From contig CM061236.1 in NCBI GenBank assembly GCA_030848705.1, positions 54,269,481 through 54,333,480 on the forward strand: 64,000 nucleotides of DNA, in the 5' to 3' direction. The stretch is from Heracleum sosnowskyi (lineage: Eukaryota; Streptophyta; Magnoliopsida; Apiales; Apiaceae). The notes beneath the pieces were generated by a model that worked only from the letters and a program-made list of their open reading frames with translations, was not told where the DNA came from and did no database searches. The translations under genes were made by a program, and so were the position numbers. Each line of letters starts with the position of its first letter. Position 1 is the stretch's first letter. This document shows, piece after piece, positions 24,601-36,800 of this stretch.

Positions 24601-27020
24601 ATGAACTTTGACCACTTTTTGGGACCTCTGATACCAGTTTCATCCAAGTCAATTATGGCTCTAGTTTGGCTAAACTAACCAATTTAAGTAACTTTCCACC
24701 ACATTAGAGTGGAATTCGAGCACATCCTGGCATGATTATCATATTATCATAATTTACATCAACTTTGACCACTTTTTGGGGTCCTCTGATTCCAGTTCCA
24801 TCCGAGTCAATTTCGGCTCTAGTTTGGCCAACTCACCAATTTAAGTCACTTTCCACCACATTAGAGTGGATTTCGACCACATCCTGGCATGATTAACATA
24901 ATATCATAATATACATGAACTTTGACCACTTTTTGGGATCCTCATATACCAGTTTCTTCCGAGTCAATTTCGGTTTTAGTTTAGCCAAACAAACCAAATT
25001 AAGTCAATTTCCACCACATTAGAGTGGATTTCAACCACTTCTTGTCATGATTAACATATTATCATAAAATACATCAATTATGACCATTTTTTGGGGTCCT
25101 CCAATAACAGTTTCATTCGAGTCAATTTCGGCTCTAGTTTGGCCAAATTAACCAATTTAAGTCACTTTCCACCACATTAGAGTGGATTTCGACCACATCC
25201 TGGCATGATTAATATATTATCATAATTTACATAAACTTTGCCCACTTTTTGGGGACCTCTGATACCAGTTTCATCCAAGTCAATTATGGCTCTAGATTGG
25301 CTAAACTAACCAATTTAAGTAACTTTCCACCACATTAGAGTGGAATTCCAGAACATCCTGGCATGATTATCATATTATCATAATTTACATCAACTTTGAC
25401 CACTTTTTGGGGTCCTCTGATACCAGTTCCATCCGATTCAATTTCGGCTCTAGTTTGGCCAACTCACCAATTTAAGTCACTTTCCACCACATTAGAGTGG
25501 ATTTCGACCACATCCTGCCATGATTAACATAATATCATAATATACATGAACTTTGACCACTTTTTGGGATCCTCATATACCGGTTTCATCCGAGTCAATT
25601 TCGTCTTTAGTTTAGTCAAACAAACCAATTTAAGTCAATTTCCTCCACATTAGAGTGGATTTCGACCACTTCTTGTCATGATTAACATATTATCATAAAA
25701 TACATCAACTATGACCATTTTTTGGAGTCCTCCAATAACAGTTTAATCCGAGTCAATTTCGGCTCTAGTTTGGCCAAAGTAACCAATTTAAGTCACTCTC
25801 CACCACTTTAGATTGGATTTCGACCACATCCTGGCATGATTAACATAATATCATAATATAAATGATCTCTGACCACTTTTTGGGATCCTTATATACCAGT
25901 TTCATCCGAGTCAATTTCGGTTTTAGTTTGGCCAAACAAACCAGTTTAAGTCAATTTCCACCACATTCGAGTGGATTTCGACCACATCCTGGCATGATTA
26001 ACATATTATCATAATATACATGAACTTTGACCACTTTTTGGGATACTCAATACCAGTTTCATCCGAGTCAATTTCGGTTTTAGTTTAGCCAAACAAACCA
26101 ATTTAAGTCAATTTCCACCAAATTAGAGTGGATTTCGACCACTTCTTGTCATGATTAACATATTATCATAAAATACATCAACTATGACCATTTTTTGGGG
26201 TCCTCCAAAAACTGTTTCATCCGAGTCAATTTCGGCTCTAGTTTGGCCAAAGTAACCAATTTAAGTCACTCTCCACCACTTTAGATTGGATTTCGACCAC
26301 ATCCTGGCATGATTAACATATTATCATAATATACATGAACTTTGACCACTTTTTGGGATCCTTATATACCAGTTTCATCCGAGTCAATTTCGGTTTTAGT
26401 TTGGCCAAACAAACCAGTTTAAGTCAATTTCCACCACATTAAAGTGGATTTCGACCACATCCTGGCATGATTAACATATTATCATAATATACATGAAATT
26501 TGACCACTTTTTGGGATACTCATATACCAGTTTCATCCGAGTCAATTTCGGTTTTAGTTTGGCCAAACAAACCAATTTAAGTCAATTTCCACCACATTAG
26601 AGTGGATTTCGACCACTTCCTGGCATGATTAACATATTTTCAGAATCTACATCAACTATTACCATTTTTTGGGGTCCTCCAATAACAGTTTCACCCGAGT
26701 CAATTTCGGCTCTAGTTTGGCCAAACTAACCAATTTTAGTCACTTTCCACCACTTTAGAGTGGATTTCGACCACATCATGGCATGATTAACATAATATCA
26801 TAATATAAATGAACTTTGACCACTTTTTGGGATCCTTATATACCAGTTTCATCCGAGTCAATTTCGGTTTTAGTTTGGCCAAACAAACCAGTTTAAGTCA
26901 ATTTCCACCACATTAGAGTGGATTTCGACCACATCCTGGCATGATTAACATATTATCATAATATACATGAACTTTGACCACTTTTTGGGATACTCATATA
27001 CCAGTTTCATCCGAGTCAAT
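24601..27020 (+). repeat. Diverged satellite flanking the LINE on the left
   Basis: Mixed A, B and C monomers with shortened forms such as gggacctctgatacc near 24,622, gccatgattaac near 25,517 and actcaatacc near 26,045. Parts match later regions. The markers gtttaatccgag with aatgatct recur near 33,600-33,730, 36,120-36,250 and 59,780-59,910. The stretch near 26,440-26,650 (cattaaagtgg, gaaatttgacc, tcagaatctac) recurs near 45,405-45,610 and 52,434-52,640. The satellite stops inside agtcaattt at 27,015-27,023. Confidence 0.85.
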
Positions 27021-27035
27021 TTTTTTTTTTTTTTT
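27020..27035 (-). other. Poly(A) tail of the LINE (t-run on plus strand)
   Basis: Sixteen consecutive t follow gagtcaa at the left edge of the insertion. About three belong to the satellite (agtcaattt) and the rest to the tail. In target-primed reverse transcription, a nick after agtcaattt on the plus strand would let its terminal t residues pair with the tail and prime synthesis, which matches this geometry. That mechanism is inference. Confidence 0.8.
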
Positions 27036-27192
27036 GCTAAAGTTAAGAAGTATATAAAGAAGCAAAAATACATATCTAGGGGCATACCCCGCGAGAAACA
27101 ACAAGAAACAAAAGCAAGAAAACGGCTAGTACAACTCCTGCAACAACATAAATAACATGTTCAGAACTACTACATGGAAACAGTAAAGGCTC
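27036..27192 (-). other. LINE 3' untranslated region
   Basis: About 157 bp lie between the stop codon (cta on the plus strand at 27,193-27,195, tag in element sense) and the poly(A) tail. They do not resemble the satellite and contain no open frame of note. Their position between the protein end and the tail supports reading the insertion as a normally polyadenylated LINE transcript. Confidence 0.75.
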
Positions 27193-27798
27193 CTAATACA
27201 ATAATGAAATTAAATTGTTATCTCCCCTAGCTGCTCTTTGAAAACTTTTACAAGTAAACACCTTTTCCCGTATCATACGTTTGACAAGCGATGATATTTG
27301 GTTTGAAGTCCTGTTGCCTTTCAAGTGCATCCTCGAGTTCCGTTCTTGCCAAACATGGTAAACTACCACCGCTAAAACAAGGTACGCCAAAGTCTTCATA
27401 TGCGAACTAGGTCCCAAGAGAATCAGACCATTTAAATAACTACTCCAGCAATGAGAGAAGTTGAACTCGAAATTTGACATTATAGATAAGGTGAAACTGC
27501 AAGAACTGAAAATATGTTCATTGGTCTCAATGGTAGCCGTGCACAATACACATCTATCATCTGTTTGCATTCCAAATTGCAACATACGGGCCTTTGTAAG
27601 CAATCTATTTCTCAAAGTAAGCCAAAGCATAAACGAACACTTGTTAATTGCCAACTGGTGCCAAAGAATCTTAACCCATGCTGGAGACGGGTGCCCTGTA
27701 CGGATAGAGTTCCAAATGGAAGAGATATTGATAAACCTGGCAGGCTGGCCATCCCAAAGGATATCATCACGATTACCCACATTGATACCATTAACCAT
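27193..27798 (-). CDS. LINE reverse-transcriptase C-terminal fragment, zinc-binding (zf-RVT) domain
   Basis: The 201 codons from the first ATG belong to a frame that stays open to the truncated element end near 27,808, so the true start is missing. The protein has the pattern of the zinc-binding domain that follows reverse transcriptase in plant LINEs: SSIWNSIR (26-33), W41, ILWH (44-47), KCSFMLWLTLRNRLLTKARM (53-72), and a Cx2C-x8-H-x4-C cluster at C83, C86, H95 and C100. A hydrophobic stretch and VYHVWQERNSRMH (146-158) follow, typical of the end of such proteins. The endonuclease and the reverse-transcriptase catalytic core are absent, so the fragment cannot mobilise itself. There are no internal stops or frameshifts, which suggests a young insertion. 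Expression is not expected. The family assignment is from motif recognition, not a search. Confidence 0.85.
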   Translation of the reverse strand: MVNGINVGNRDDILWDGQPARFINISSIWNSIRTGHPSPAWVKILWHQLAINKCSFMLWLTLRNRLLTKARMLQFGMQTDDRCVLCTATIETNEHIFSSCSFTLSIMSNFEFNFSHCWSSYLNGLILLGPSSHMKTLAYLVLAVVVYHVWQERNSRMHLKGNRTSNQISSLVKRMIREKVFTCKSFQRAARGDNNLISLLY

Positions 27799-27811
27799 TC
27801 CCCGAAGCTTT

Positions 27812-30800
27812 CGGTTTTAGTTTAGCCAAACAAACCAATTTAAGTCAATTTCCACCACATTAGAGTGGATTTCGACCACTTCTTGTCATGATTAACATAT
27901 TATCATAAAATACATCAACTATGACCATTTTTTGGGGTCCTCCAAAAACAGTTTCATCCGAGTCAATTTCGGCTCTAGTTTGGCCAAAGTAATAAATTTA
28001 AGTCACTTTCCACCACTTTAGATTGGATTTCGACCACATCCTGACATGATTAACATATTATCATAATATACATGAACTTTGACCACTTTTTGGGATCCTT
28101 ATATACCAGTTTCATCCGAGTCAATTTCGGTTTTAGTTTGGCCAAACAAACCAGTTTAAGTCAATTTCCACCACATTAGAGTGGATTTCGACCACATCCT
28201 GGCAAGATTAACATATTATCATAATATATATGAACTTTGACCACTTTTTGGGATACTCATATACCAGTTTCATCCGAGTCAATTTCGGTTTTAGTTTGGC
28301 CAAACAAACCAATTTAAGTCAATTTCCACCACATTAGAGTGGATTTCGACCACTTCCTGGCATGATTAACATATTATCAGAATTTACGTCAACTATGACC
28401 ATTTTCGGGGGTCCTCTAATAACAGTTTCATCCGAGTCAATTTCAGCTCTAGTTTGGCCAAAGTAACCAATTTAAGTCACTTTCCACCACTTTAGATGGG
28501 ATTTCGACCACATCCTGGATGATTAACATATTATCATAATATACATGAACTTTGACCACTTTTTGGGACCTCTGATACCAGTTTCATCCAAGTCAATTAT
28601 GGCTAAACTAACCAATTTAAGTAACTTTCCACCACATTAGAGTGGAATTCGAGCACATCCTGGCATGATTATCATATTATCATAATTTACATCAACTTTG
28701 ACCACTTTTTGGGGTCCTCTGATTCCAGTTCCATCCGAGTCAATTTCAGTTTTAGTTTGGCCAAACAAACCAGTTTAAGTCAATTTCCACCACATTAGAG
28801 TGGATTTTGACCACATCCTGGCATGATTAACATAATATCATAATATACATGAACTTTGACCACTTTTTGGGATCCTCATATACCAGTTTCTTCCGAGTCA
28901 ATTTCGGTTTTAGTTTGGCCAAACAAACCAATTTAAGTCAATTTCCACCGCATTAGAGTGGATTTCGACCACTTCCTGGCATGATTAAGATATTATCAGA
29001 ATTTACGTCAACTATGACCATTTTTTGGGGTCCTCCAATAACAGTTTCACCAAAGTCAATTTCGGCTCTAGTTTGGTCAAACTAACCAATTTAAGTCACT
29101 TTCCACCACTTTAGAGTGGATTTCGACCACATCCTGGCATGATTAACATATTATTATAATATACTTGAACTTTGACCAATTTTTGGGATCCTCATATACC
29201 AGTTTCATCCGAGTCAATTTCGGTTTTAGTTTAGCCAAACAAACCAATTTAAGTCAACTTCCACCACATTAGAGTGGATTTCGACCACTTCTTGGCATGA
29301 TTATTATAATAAAATACATCAACTATGACCATTTTTGGGGGTCCTCTAATAACAGTTTCATCCGAGTCAATTTCGGCTCTAGTTTGGCCAAAGTAACCAA
29401 TTTAAGTCACTTTCCACCACTTTAGATGGGATTTCGACCACATCCTGGATGATTAACATATTATCATAATATACATGAACTTTGACCACTTTTTGGGACC
29501 TCTGATACAAGTTTCATCCAAGTCAATTATGGCTCTAATTTGGCTAAACTAACCAATTTAAGTAACTTTCCACCACATTAGAGTGGAATTCGAGCACATC
29601 CTGGCATGATTATCATATTATCATAATTTACATCAACTTTGACCACTTTTTGGGGTCCTCTGATTCCAGTTCCATCCGAGTCAATTTCGGCTCTAGTTTG
29701 GCCAACTCACCAATTTAAGTCACTTTCCACCACATTAGAGTGGATTTCGACCACATCCTGGCATATTAACATAATATCATAATATACATGAACTTTGACC
29801 ACTTTTTGGGATCCTCATATACCAGTTTCTTCCGAGTCAATTTCGGTTTTAGTTTAGCCAAACAAACCAAATTAAGTCAATTTCCACCACATTAGAGTGG
29901 ATTTCGACCACTTCTTGTCATGATTAACATATTATCATAAAATACATCAATTATGACCATTTTTTAGGGTCCTCCAATAACAGTTTCATTCGAGTCAATT
30001 TCGGCTCTAGTTTGGCCAAATTAACCAATTTAAGTCACTTTCCACCACATTAGAGTGGATTTCGACCACATCCTGGCATGATTAATATATTAACATAATT
30101 TACATAAACTTTGCCCACTTTTTGGGGACCTCTGATACCAGTTTCATCCAAGTCAATGCTCTAGATTGGCTAAACTAACCAATTTAAGTAACTTTCCACC
30201 ACATTAGAGTGGAATTCCAGAACATCCTGGCATGATTATCATATTATCATAATTTACATCAACTTTGACCACTTTTTGGGGTCCTCTGATACCAGTTCCA
30301 TCCGATTCAATTTCGGCTCTAGTTTGGCCAACTCACCAATTTAAGTCACTTTCCACCACATTAGAGTGGATTTCGACCACATCCTGCCATGATTAACATA
30401 ATATCATAATATACATGAACTTTGACCACTTTTTGGGATCTTCATATACCAGTTTCATCCGAGTCAATTTCGGCTTTAGTTTAGTCAAACAAACCAATTT
30501 AAGTCAATTTCCACCACATTAGAGTGGATTTCGACCACTTCTTGTCATGATTAACATATTATCATAAAATACATCAACTATGACCATTTTTTGGAGTCCT
30601 CCAATAAGAGTTTAATCCGAGTCAATTTCGGCTCTAGTTTGGCCAAAGTAATAAATTTAAGTCACTTTCCACCACTTTAGATTGGATTTCGACCACATCC
30701 TGACATGATTAACATATTATCATAATATACATGAACTTTGACCACTTTTTGGGATCCTTATATACCAGTTTCATCCGAGTCAATTTCGGTTTTAGTTTGG

Positions 30801-33800
30801 CCAAACAAACCAGTTTAAGTCAATTTCCACCACATTAGAGTGGATTTCGACCACATCCTGGCAAGATTAGCATATTATCATAATATATATGAACTTTGAC
30901 CACTTTTTGGGATACTCATATACCAGTTTCATCCGAGTCAATTTCGGTTTTAGTTTGGCCAAACAAACCAATTTAAGTCAATTTCCACCACATTAGAGTG
31001 GATTTCGACCACTTCCTGGCATGATTAACATATTATCAGAATTTACGTCAACTATGACCATTTTTTGGGGTCCTCCAATAACAGTTTCACCCGAGTCAAT
31101 TTCGGCTCTAGTTTGGTCAAACTAACCAATTTAAGTCACTTTCCACCACTTTAGAGTGGATTTCGACCACATCCTGGCATGATTAACATATTATTATAAT
31201 ATACTTGAACTTTGACCAATTTTTGGGATCCTCATATACCAGTTTCATCCGAGTCAATTTCGGTTTTAGTTTAGCCAAACAAACCAATTTAAGTCAATTT
31301 CCACCACATTAGAGTGGATTTCGACCACTTCTTGGCATGATTAACGTATTATAATAAAATACATCAACTATGACCATTTTTGGGGGTCCTCTAATAACAG
31401 TTTCATCCGAGTCAATTTCGGCTCTAGTTTGGCCAAAGTAACCAATTTAAGTCACTTTCCACCACTTTAGATGGGATTTCGACCACATCCTGGATGATTA
31501 ACATATTATCATAATATACATGAATTTTGACCACTTTTTGGGACCTCTGATACCAGTTTCATCCAAGTCAATTATGGCTCTAGTTTGGCTAAACTAACCA
31601 ATTTAAGTAACTTTCCACCACATTAGAGTGGAATTCGAGCACATCCTGGCATGATTATCATATTATCATAATTTACATCAACTTTGACCACTTTTTGGGG
31701 GCCTCTGATTCCAGTTCCATCCGAGTCAATTTCGGCTCTAGTTTGGCCAACTCACCAATTTAAGTCACTTTCCACCACATTAGAGTGGATTTCGACCACA
31801 TCCTGGCATGATTAACATAATATCATAATATACATGAACTTTGACCACTTTTTGGGATCCTCATATACCAGTTTCTTCCGAGTCAATTTCGGTTTTAGTT
31901 TGGCCAAACAAACCAATTTAAGTCAATTTCCACCGCATTAGAGTGGATTTCGACCACTTCCTGGCATGATTAACATATTATCAGAATTTACGTCAACTAT
32001 GACCATTTTTTGGGGTCCTCCAATAACAGTTTCACCTGAGTCAATTTCGGCTCTAGTTTGGTCAAACTAACCAATTTAAGTCACTTTCCACCACTTTAGA
32101 GTGGATTTCGACCACATCCTGGCATGATTAACATATCATTATAATATACTTGAACTTTGACCAATTTTTGGGATCCTCATATACCAGTTTCATCCGAGTC
32201 AATTTCGGTTTTAGTTTAGCCAAACAAACCAATTTAAGTCAATTTCCACCACATTAGAGTGGATTTCGACCACTTCTTGGCATGATTAACGTATTATAAT
32301 AAAATACATCAACTATGACCATTTTTGGGGGTCCTCTAATAACAGTTTCATCCGAGTCAATTTCGGCTCTAGTTTGGCCAAAGTAACCAATTTAAGTCAC
32401 TTTCCACCACTTTAGATGGGATTTGGACCACATCCTGGATGATTAACATATTTTCATAATATACATGAACTTTGACCACTTTTTGGGACCTCTGATACCA
32501 GTTTCATCCAAGTCAATTATGGCTCTAGTTTGGCTAAACTAACCAATTTAAGTAACTTTCCACCACATTAGAGTGGAATTCGAGCACATCCTGGCATGAT
32601 TATCATATTATCATAATTTACATCAACTTTGACCACTTTTTGGGGTCCTCTGATTCCAGTTCCATCCGAGTTAATTTCGGCTCTAGTTTGGCCAACTCAC
32701 CAATTTAAGTCACTTTCCACCACATTAGAGTGGATTTCGACCACATCCTGGCATGATTAACATAATATCATAATATACATGAACTTTGACCACTTTTTGG
32801 GATCCTCATATACCAGTTTCTTCAGAGTCAATTTCGGTTTTAGTTTAGCCAAACAAACCAAATTAAGTCAATTTCCACCACATTAGAGTGGATTTCGACC
32901 ACTTCTTGTCATGATTAACATATTATCATAAAATACATCAATTATGACCATTTTTTGGGGTCCTCCAATAACAGTTTCATTCGAGTCAATTTCGGCTCTA
33001 GTTTGGCAAAATTAACCAATTTAAGTCACTTTCCACCACATTAGAGTGGATTTCGACCACATCCTGGCATGATTAATATATTATCATAATTTACATAAAC
33101 TTTGCCCACTTTTTGGGGACCTCTGATACCAGTTTCATCCAAGTCAATGCTCTAGATTGGCTAAACTAACCAATTTAAGTAACTTTCCACCACATTAGAG
33201 TGGAATTCCAGAACATCCTGGCATGATTATCATATTATCATAATTTACATCAACTTTGACCACTTTTTGGGGTCCTCTGATACCAGTTCCATCCGATTCA
33301 ATTTCGGCTCTTGTTTGGCCAACTCACCAATTTAAGTCACTTTCCACCACATTAGAGTGGATTTCGACCACATCCTGCCATGATTAACATAATATCATAA
33401 TATACATGAACTTTGACCACTTTTTGGGATCCTCATATACCAGTTTCATCCGAGTCAATTTCGGCTTTAGTTTAGTCAAACAAACCAATTTAAGTCAATT
33501 TCCACCACATTAGAGTGGATTTCGACCACTTCTTGTCATGATTAACATATTATCATAAAATACATCAACTATGACCATTTTTTGGAGTCCTCCAATAACA
33601 GTTTAATCCGAGTCAATTTCGGCTCTAGTTTGGCCAAAGTAACCAATTTAAGTCACTCTCCACCACTTTAGATTGGATTTCGACCACATCCCGGCATGAT
33701 TAACATAATATCATAATATAAATGATCTTTGACCACTTTTTGGGATCCTTATATACCAGTTTCATCCGAGTCAATTTCAGTTTTAGTTTGGCCAAACAAA

Positions 33801-36800
33801 CCAGTTTAAGTCAATTTCCACCACATTAGAGTGGATTTCGACCACATCCTGGCATGATTAACATATTATCATAATATACATGAACTTTGACCACTTTTTG
33901 GGATACTCAATACCAGTTTCATCCGAGTCAATTTCGGTTTTAGTTTAGCCAAACAAACCAATTTAAGTCAATTTCCACCAAATTAGAGTGGATTTCGACC
34001 ACTTCTTGTCATGATTAACATATTATCATAAGATACATCAACTATGACCATTTTTTGGGGTCCTCCAAAAACAGTTTCATCCGAGTCAATTTCGGCTCTA
34101 GTTTGGCCAAAGTAACCAATTTAAGTCACTCTCCACCACTTTAGATTGGATTTCGACCACATCCTGGCATGATTAACATATTATCATAATATACATGAAC
34201 TTTGACCACTTTTTGGGATCCTTATATACCAGTTTCATCCGAGTCAATTTCGGTTTTAGTTTGGCCAAACAAACCAGTTTAAGTCAATTTCCACCACATT
34301 AGAGTGGATTTCGACCACATCCTGGCAAGATTAACATATTATCATAATATATATGAACTTTGACCACTTTTTGGGATACTCATATACCAGTTTCATCCGA
34401 GTCAATTTCGGTTTTAGTTTGGCCAAACAAACCAATTTAAGTCAATTTCCACCACATTAGAGTGGATTTCGACCACTTCCTGGCATGATTAACATATTAT
34501 CAGAATTTACGTCAACTCTGACCATTTTTTGGGGTCCTCCAATAACAGTTTCACCCGAGTCAATTTCGGCTCTAGTTTGGTCAAACTAACCAATTTAAGT
34601 CATTTTCCACCACTTTAGAGTGGATTTCGACCACATCCTGGCATGATTAACATATTATTATAATATACTTGAACTTTGACCAATTTTTGGGATCCTCATA
34701 TACCAGTTTCATCTGAGTCAATTTCGGTTTTAGTTTAGCCAAACAAACCAATTTAAGTCAATTTCCACCACATTAGAGTGGATTTCGACCACTTCTTGGC
34801 ATGATTAACGTATTATAATAAAATACATCAACTATGACCATTTTTGGGGGTCCTCTAATAACAGTTTCATCCGAGTCAATTTCGGCTCTAGTTTGGCCAA
34901 AGTAACCAATTTAAGTCACTTTCCACCACTTTAGATTGGATTTCGACCACATCCTGGATGATTAACATATTATCATAATATACATGAACTTTGACCACTT
35001 TTTGGGACCTCTGATACCAGTTTCATCCAAGTCAATTATGGCTCTAGTTTGGCTAAACTAACCAATTTAAGTAACTTTCCACCACATTAGAGTGGAATTC
35101 GAGCACATCCTGGCATGATTATCATATTATCATAATTTACATCAACTTTGACCACTTTTTGGGGTCCTCTGATTCCAGTTCCATCCGAGTCAATTTCGGC
35201 TCTAGTTTGGCCAACTCACCAATTTAAGTCACTTTCCACCACATTAGAATGGATTTCGACCACATCCTGGCATGATTAACATAATATCATAATATACATG
35301 AACTTTGACCACTTTTTGGGATCCTCATATACCAGTTTCTTCCGAGTCAATTTCGGTTTTAGTTTAGCCAAACAAACCAAATTAAGCCAATTTCCACCAC
35401 ATTAGAGTGGATTTCGACCACTTCTTGTCATGATTAACATATTATCATAAAATACATCAATTATGACCATTTTTTGGGGTCCTCCAATAACAGTTTCATT
35501 CGAGTCAATTTCGGCTCTAGTTTGGCCAAATTAACCAATTTAAGTCACTTTCCACCACATTAGAGTGGATTTCGACCACATCCTGGCATGATTAATATAT
35601 TATCATAATTTACATAAACTTTGCCCACTTTTTGGGGACCTCTGATACCAGTTTCATCCAAGTCAATGCTCTAGATTGGCTAAACTAACCAATTTAAGTA
35701 ACTTTCCACCACATTAGAGTGGAATTCCAGAACATCCTGGCATGATTATCATATTATCATAATTTACATCAACTTTGACCACTTTTTGGGGTCCTCTGAT
35801 ACCAGTTCCATCCGATTCAATTTCGGCTCTAGTTTGGCCAACTCACCAATTTAAGTCACTTTCCACCACATTAGAGTGGATTTCGACCACATCCGGCCAT
35901 GATTAACATAATATCATAATATACATGAACTTTGACCACTTTTTGGGATCCTCATATACCAGTTTCATCCGAGTCAATTTCGGCTTTAGTTTAGTCAAAC
36001 AAACCAATTTAAGTCAATTTCCACCACATTAGAGTGGATTTCGACCACTTCTTGTCATGATTAACATATTATCATAAAATACATCAACTATGACCATTTT
36101 TTGGAGTCCTCCAATAACAGTTTAATCCGAGTCAATTTCGGCTCTAGTTTGGCCAAAGTAACCAATTTAAGTCACTCTCCACCACTTTAGATTGGATTTC
36201 GACCACATCCTGGCATGATTAACATAATATCATAATATAAATGATCTTTGACCACTTTTTGGGATCCTTATATACCAGTTTCATCCGAGTCAATTTCGGT
36301 TTTAGTTTGGCCAAACAAACCAGTTTAAGTCAATTTCCACCACATTAGAGTGGATTTCGACCACATCCTGGCATGATTAACATATTATCATAATATACAT
36401 GAACTTTGACCACTTTTTGGGATACTCAATACCAGTTTCATCCGAGTCAATTTCGGTTTTAGTTTAGCCAAACAAACCAATTTAAGTCAATTTCCACCAA
36501 ATTAGAGTGGATTTCGACCACTTCTTGTCATGATTAACATATTATCATAAAATACATCAACTATGACCATTTTTTGGGGTCCTCCAAAAACAGTTTCATC
36601 CGAGTCAATTTCGGCTCTAGTTTGGCCAAAGTAACCAATTTAAGTCACTCTCCACCACTTTAGATTGGATTTCGACCACATCCTGGCATTTATTAACATA
36701 TTATCATAATATACATGAACTTTGACCACTTTTTGGGATCCTTATAATACCAGTTTCATCCGAGTCAATTTCGGTTTTAGTTTGGCCAAACAAACCAGTT

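Larger units (their letters stand above)
1..27020 (+). repeat. Satellite array, left block (158-bp monomer)
   Basis: About 171 head-to-tail monomers fill this block. The anchor agtcaatttcgg recurs at 1, 159, 317, 475, 633, 791 and so on, always 158 bp apart. Position 8,849 is exactly 56 monomers from position 1, so there is no net length change over 8.8 kb. The block holds no gene, RNA or other element that I can see. The first 20.2 kb is highly homogeneous and organised in HORs. From about 20.4 kb the monomers carry many more private substitutions and small indels. A centromeric or pericentromeric role is inference from monomer length and organisation only. Confidence 0.98.
27021..27811 (-). 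mobile_element. 5'-truncated LINE (non-LTR retrotransposon) insertion
   Basis: About 790 bp of non-satellite DNA on the minus strand. Reading in element sense, from right to left, it has a truncated 5' end at about 27,808, the C-terminal part of a reverse-transcriptase polyprotein, a 3' untranslated stretch at 27,036-27,192, and a poly(A) tail seen as a run of t at 27,020-27,035. This is the usual form of a LINE copied by target-primed reverse transcription that stopped early. The satellite resumes in perfect register: agtcaattt on the left, cggttttag on the right. At most the shared ttt could be a target duplication. It is the only transposon sequence I see in the window. Confidence 0.88.

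Noticed and set aside
26967..27155. 62-codon plus-strand frame across the left LINE junction
   Set aside because: It starts in satellite, reads through the t-run as phenylalanines and ends in the antisense of the LINE 3' region. It is a chimera without coding support.
27809..27811. Target-site duplication of the LINE
   Set aside because: Only ttt is shared between the two edges, and it may be part of the t-run or chance. It is too short to call a duplication.
27021..27811. Functional host gene or domesticated reverse transcriptase
   Set aside because: The frame is open to the truncated edge, lacks the catalytic core, has no promoter-like upstream region and sits in satellite. A dead LINE fragment explains it fully.
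27461..27825. Two plus-strand frames of 119 and 103 codons (27,461-27,820 and 27,514-27,825)
   Set aside because: Both lie antisense to the LINE protein frame, which has clear zf-RVT motifs. These have none and run into the satellite.
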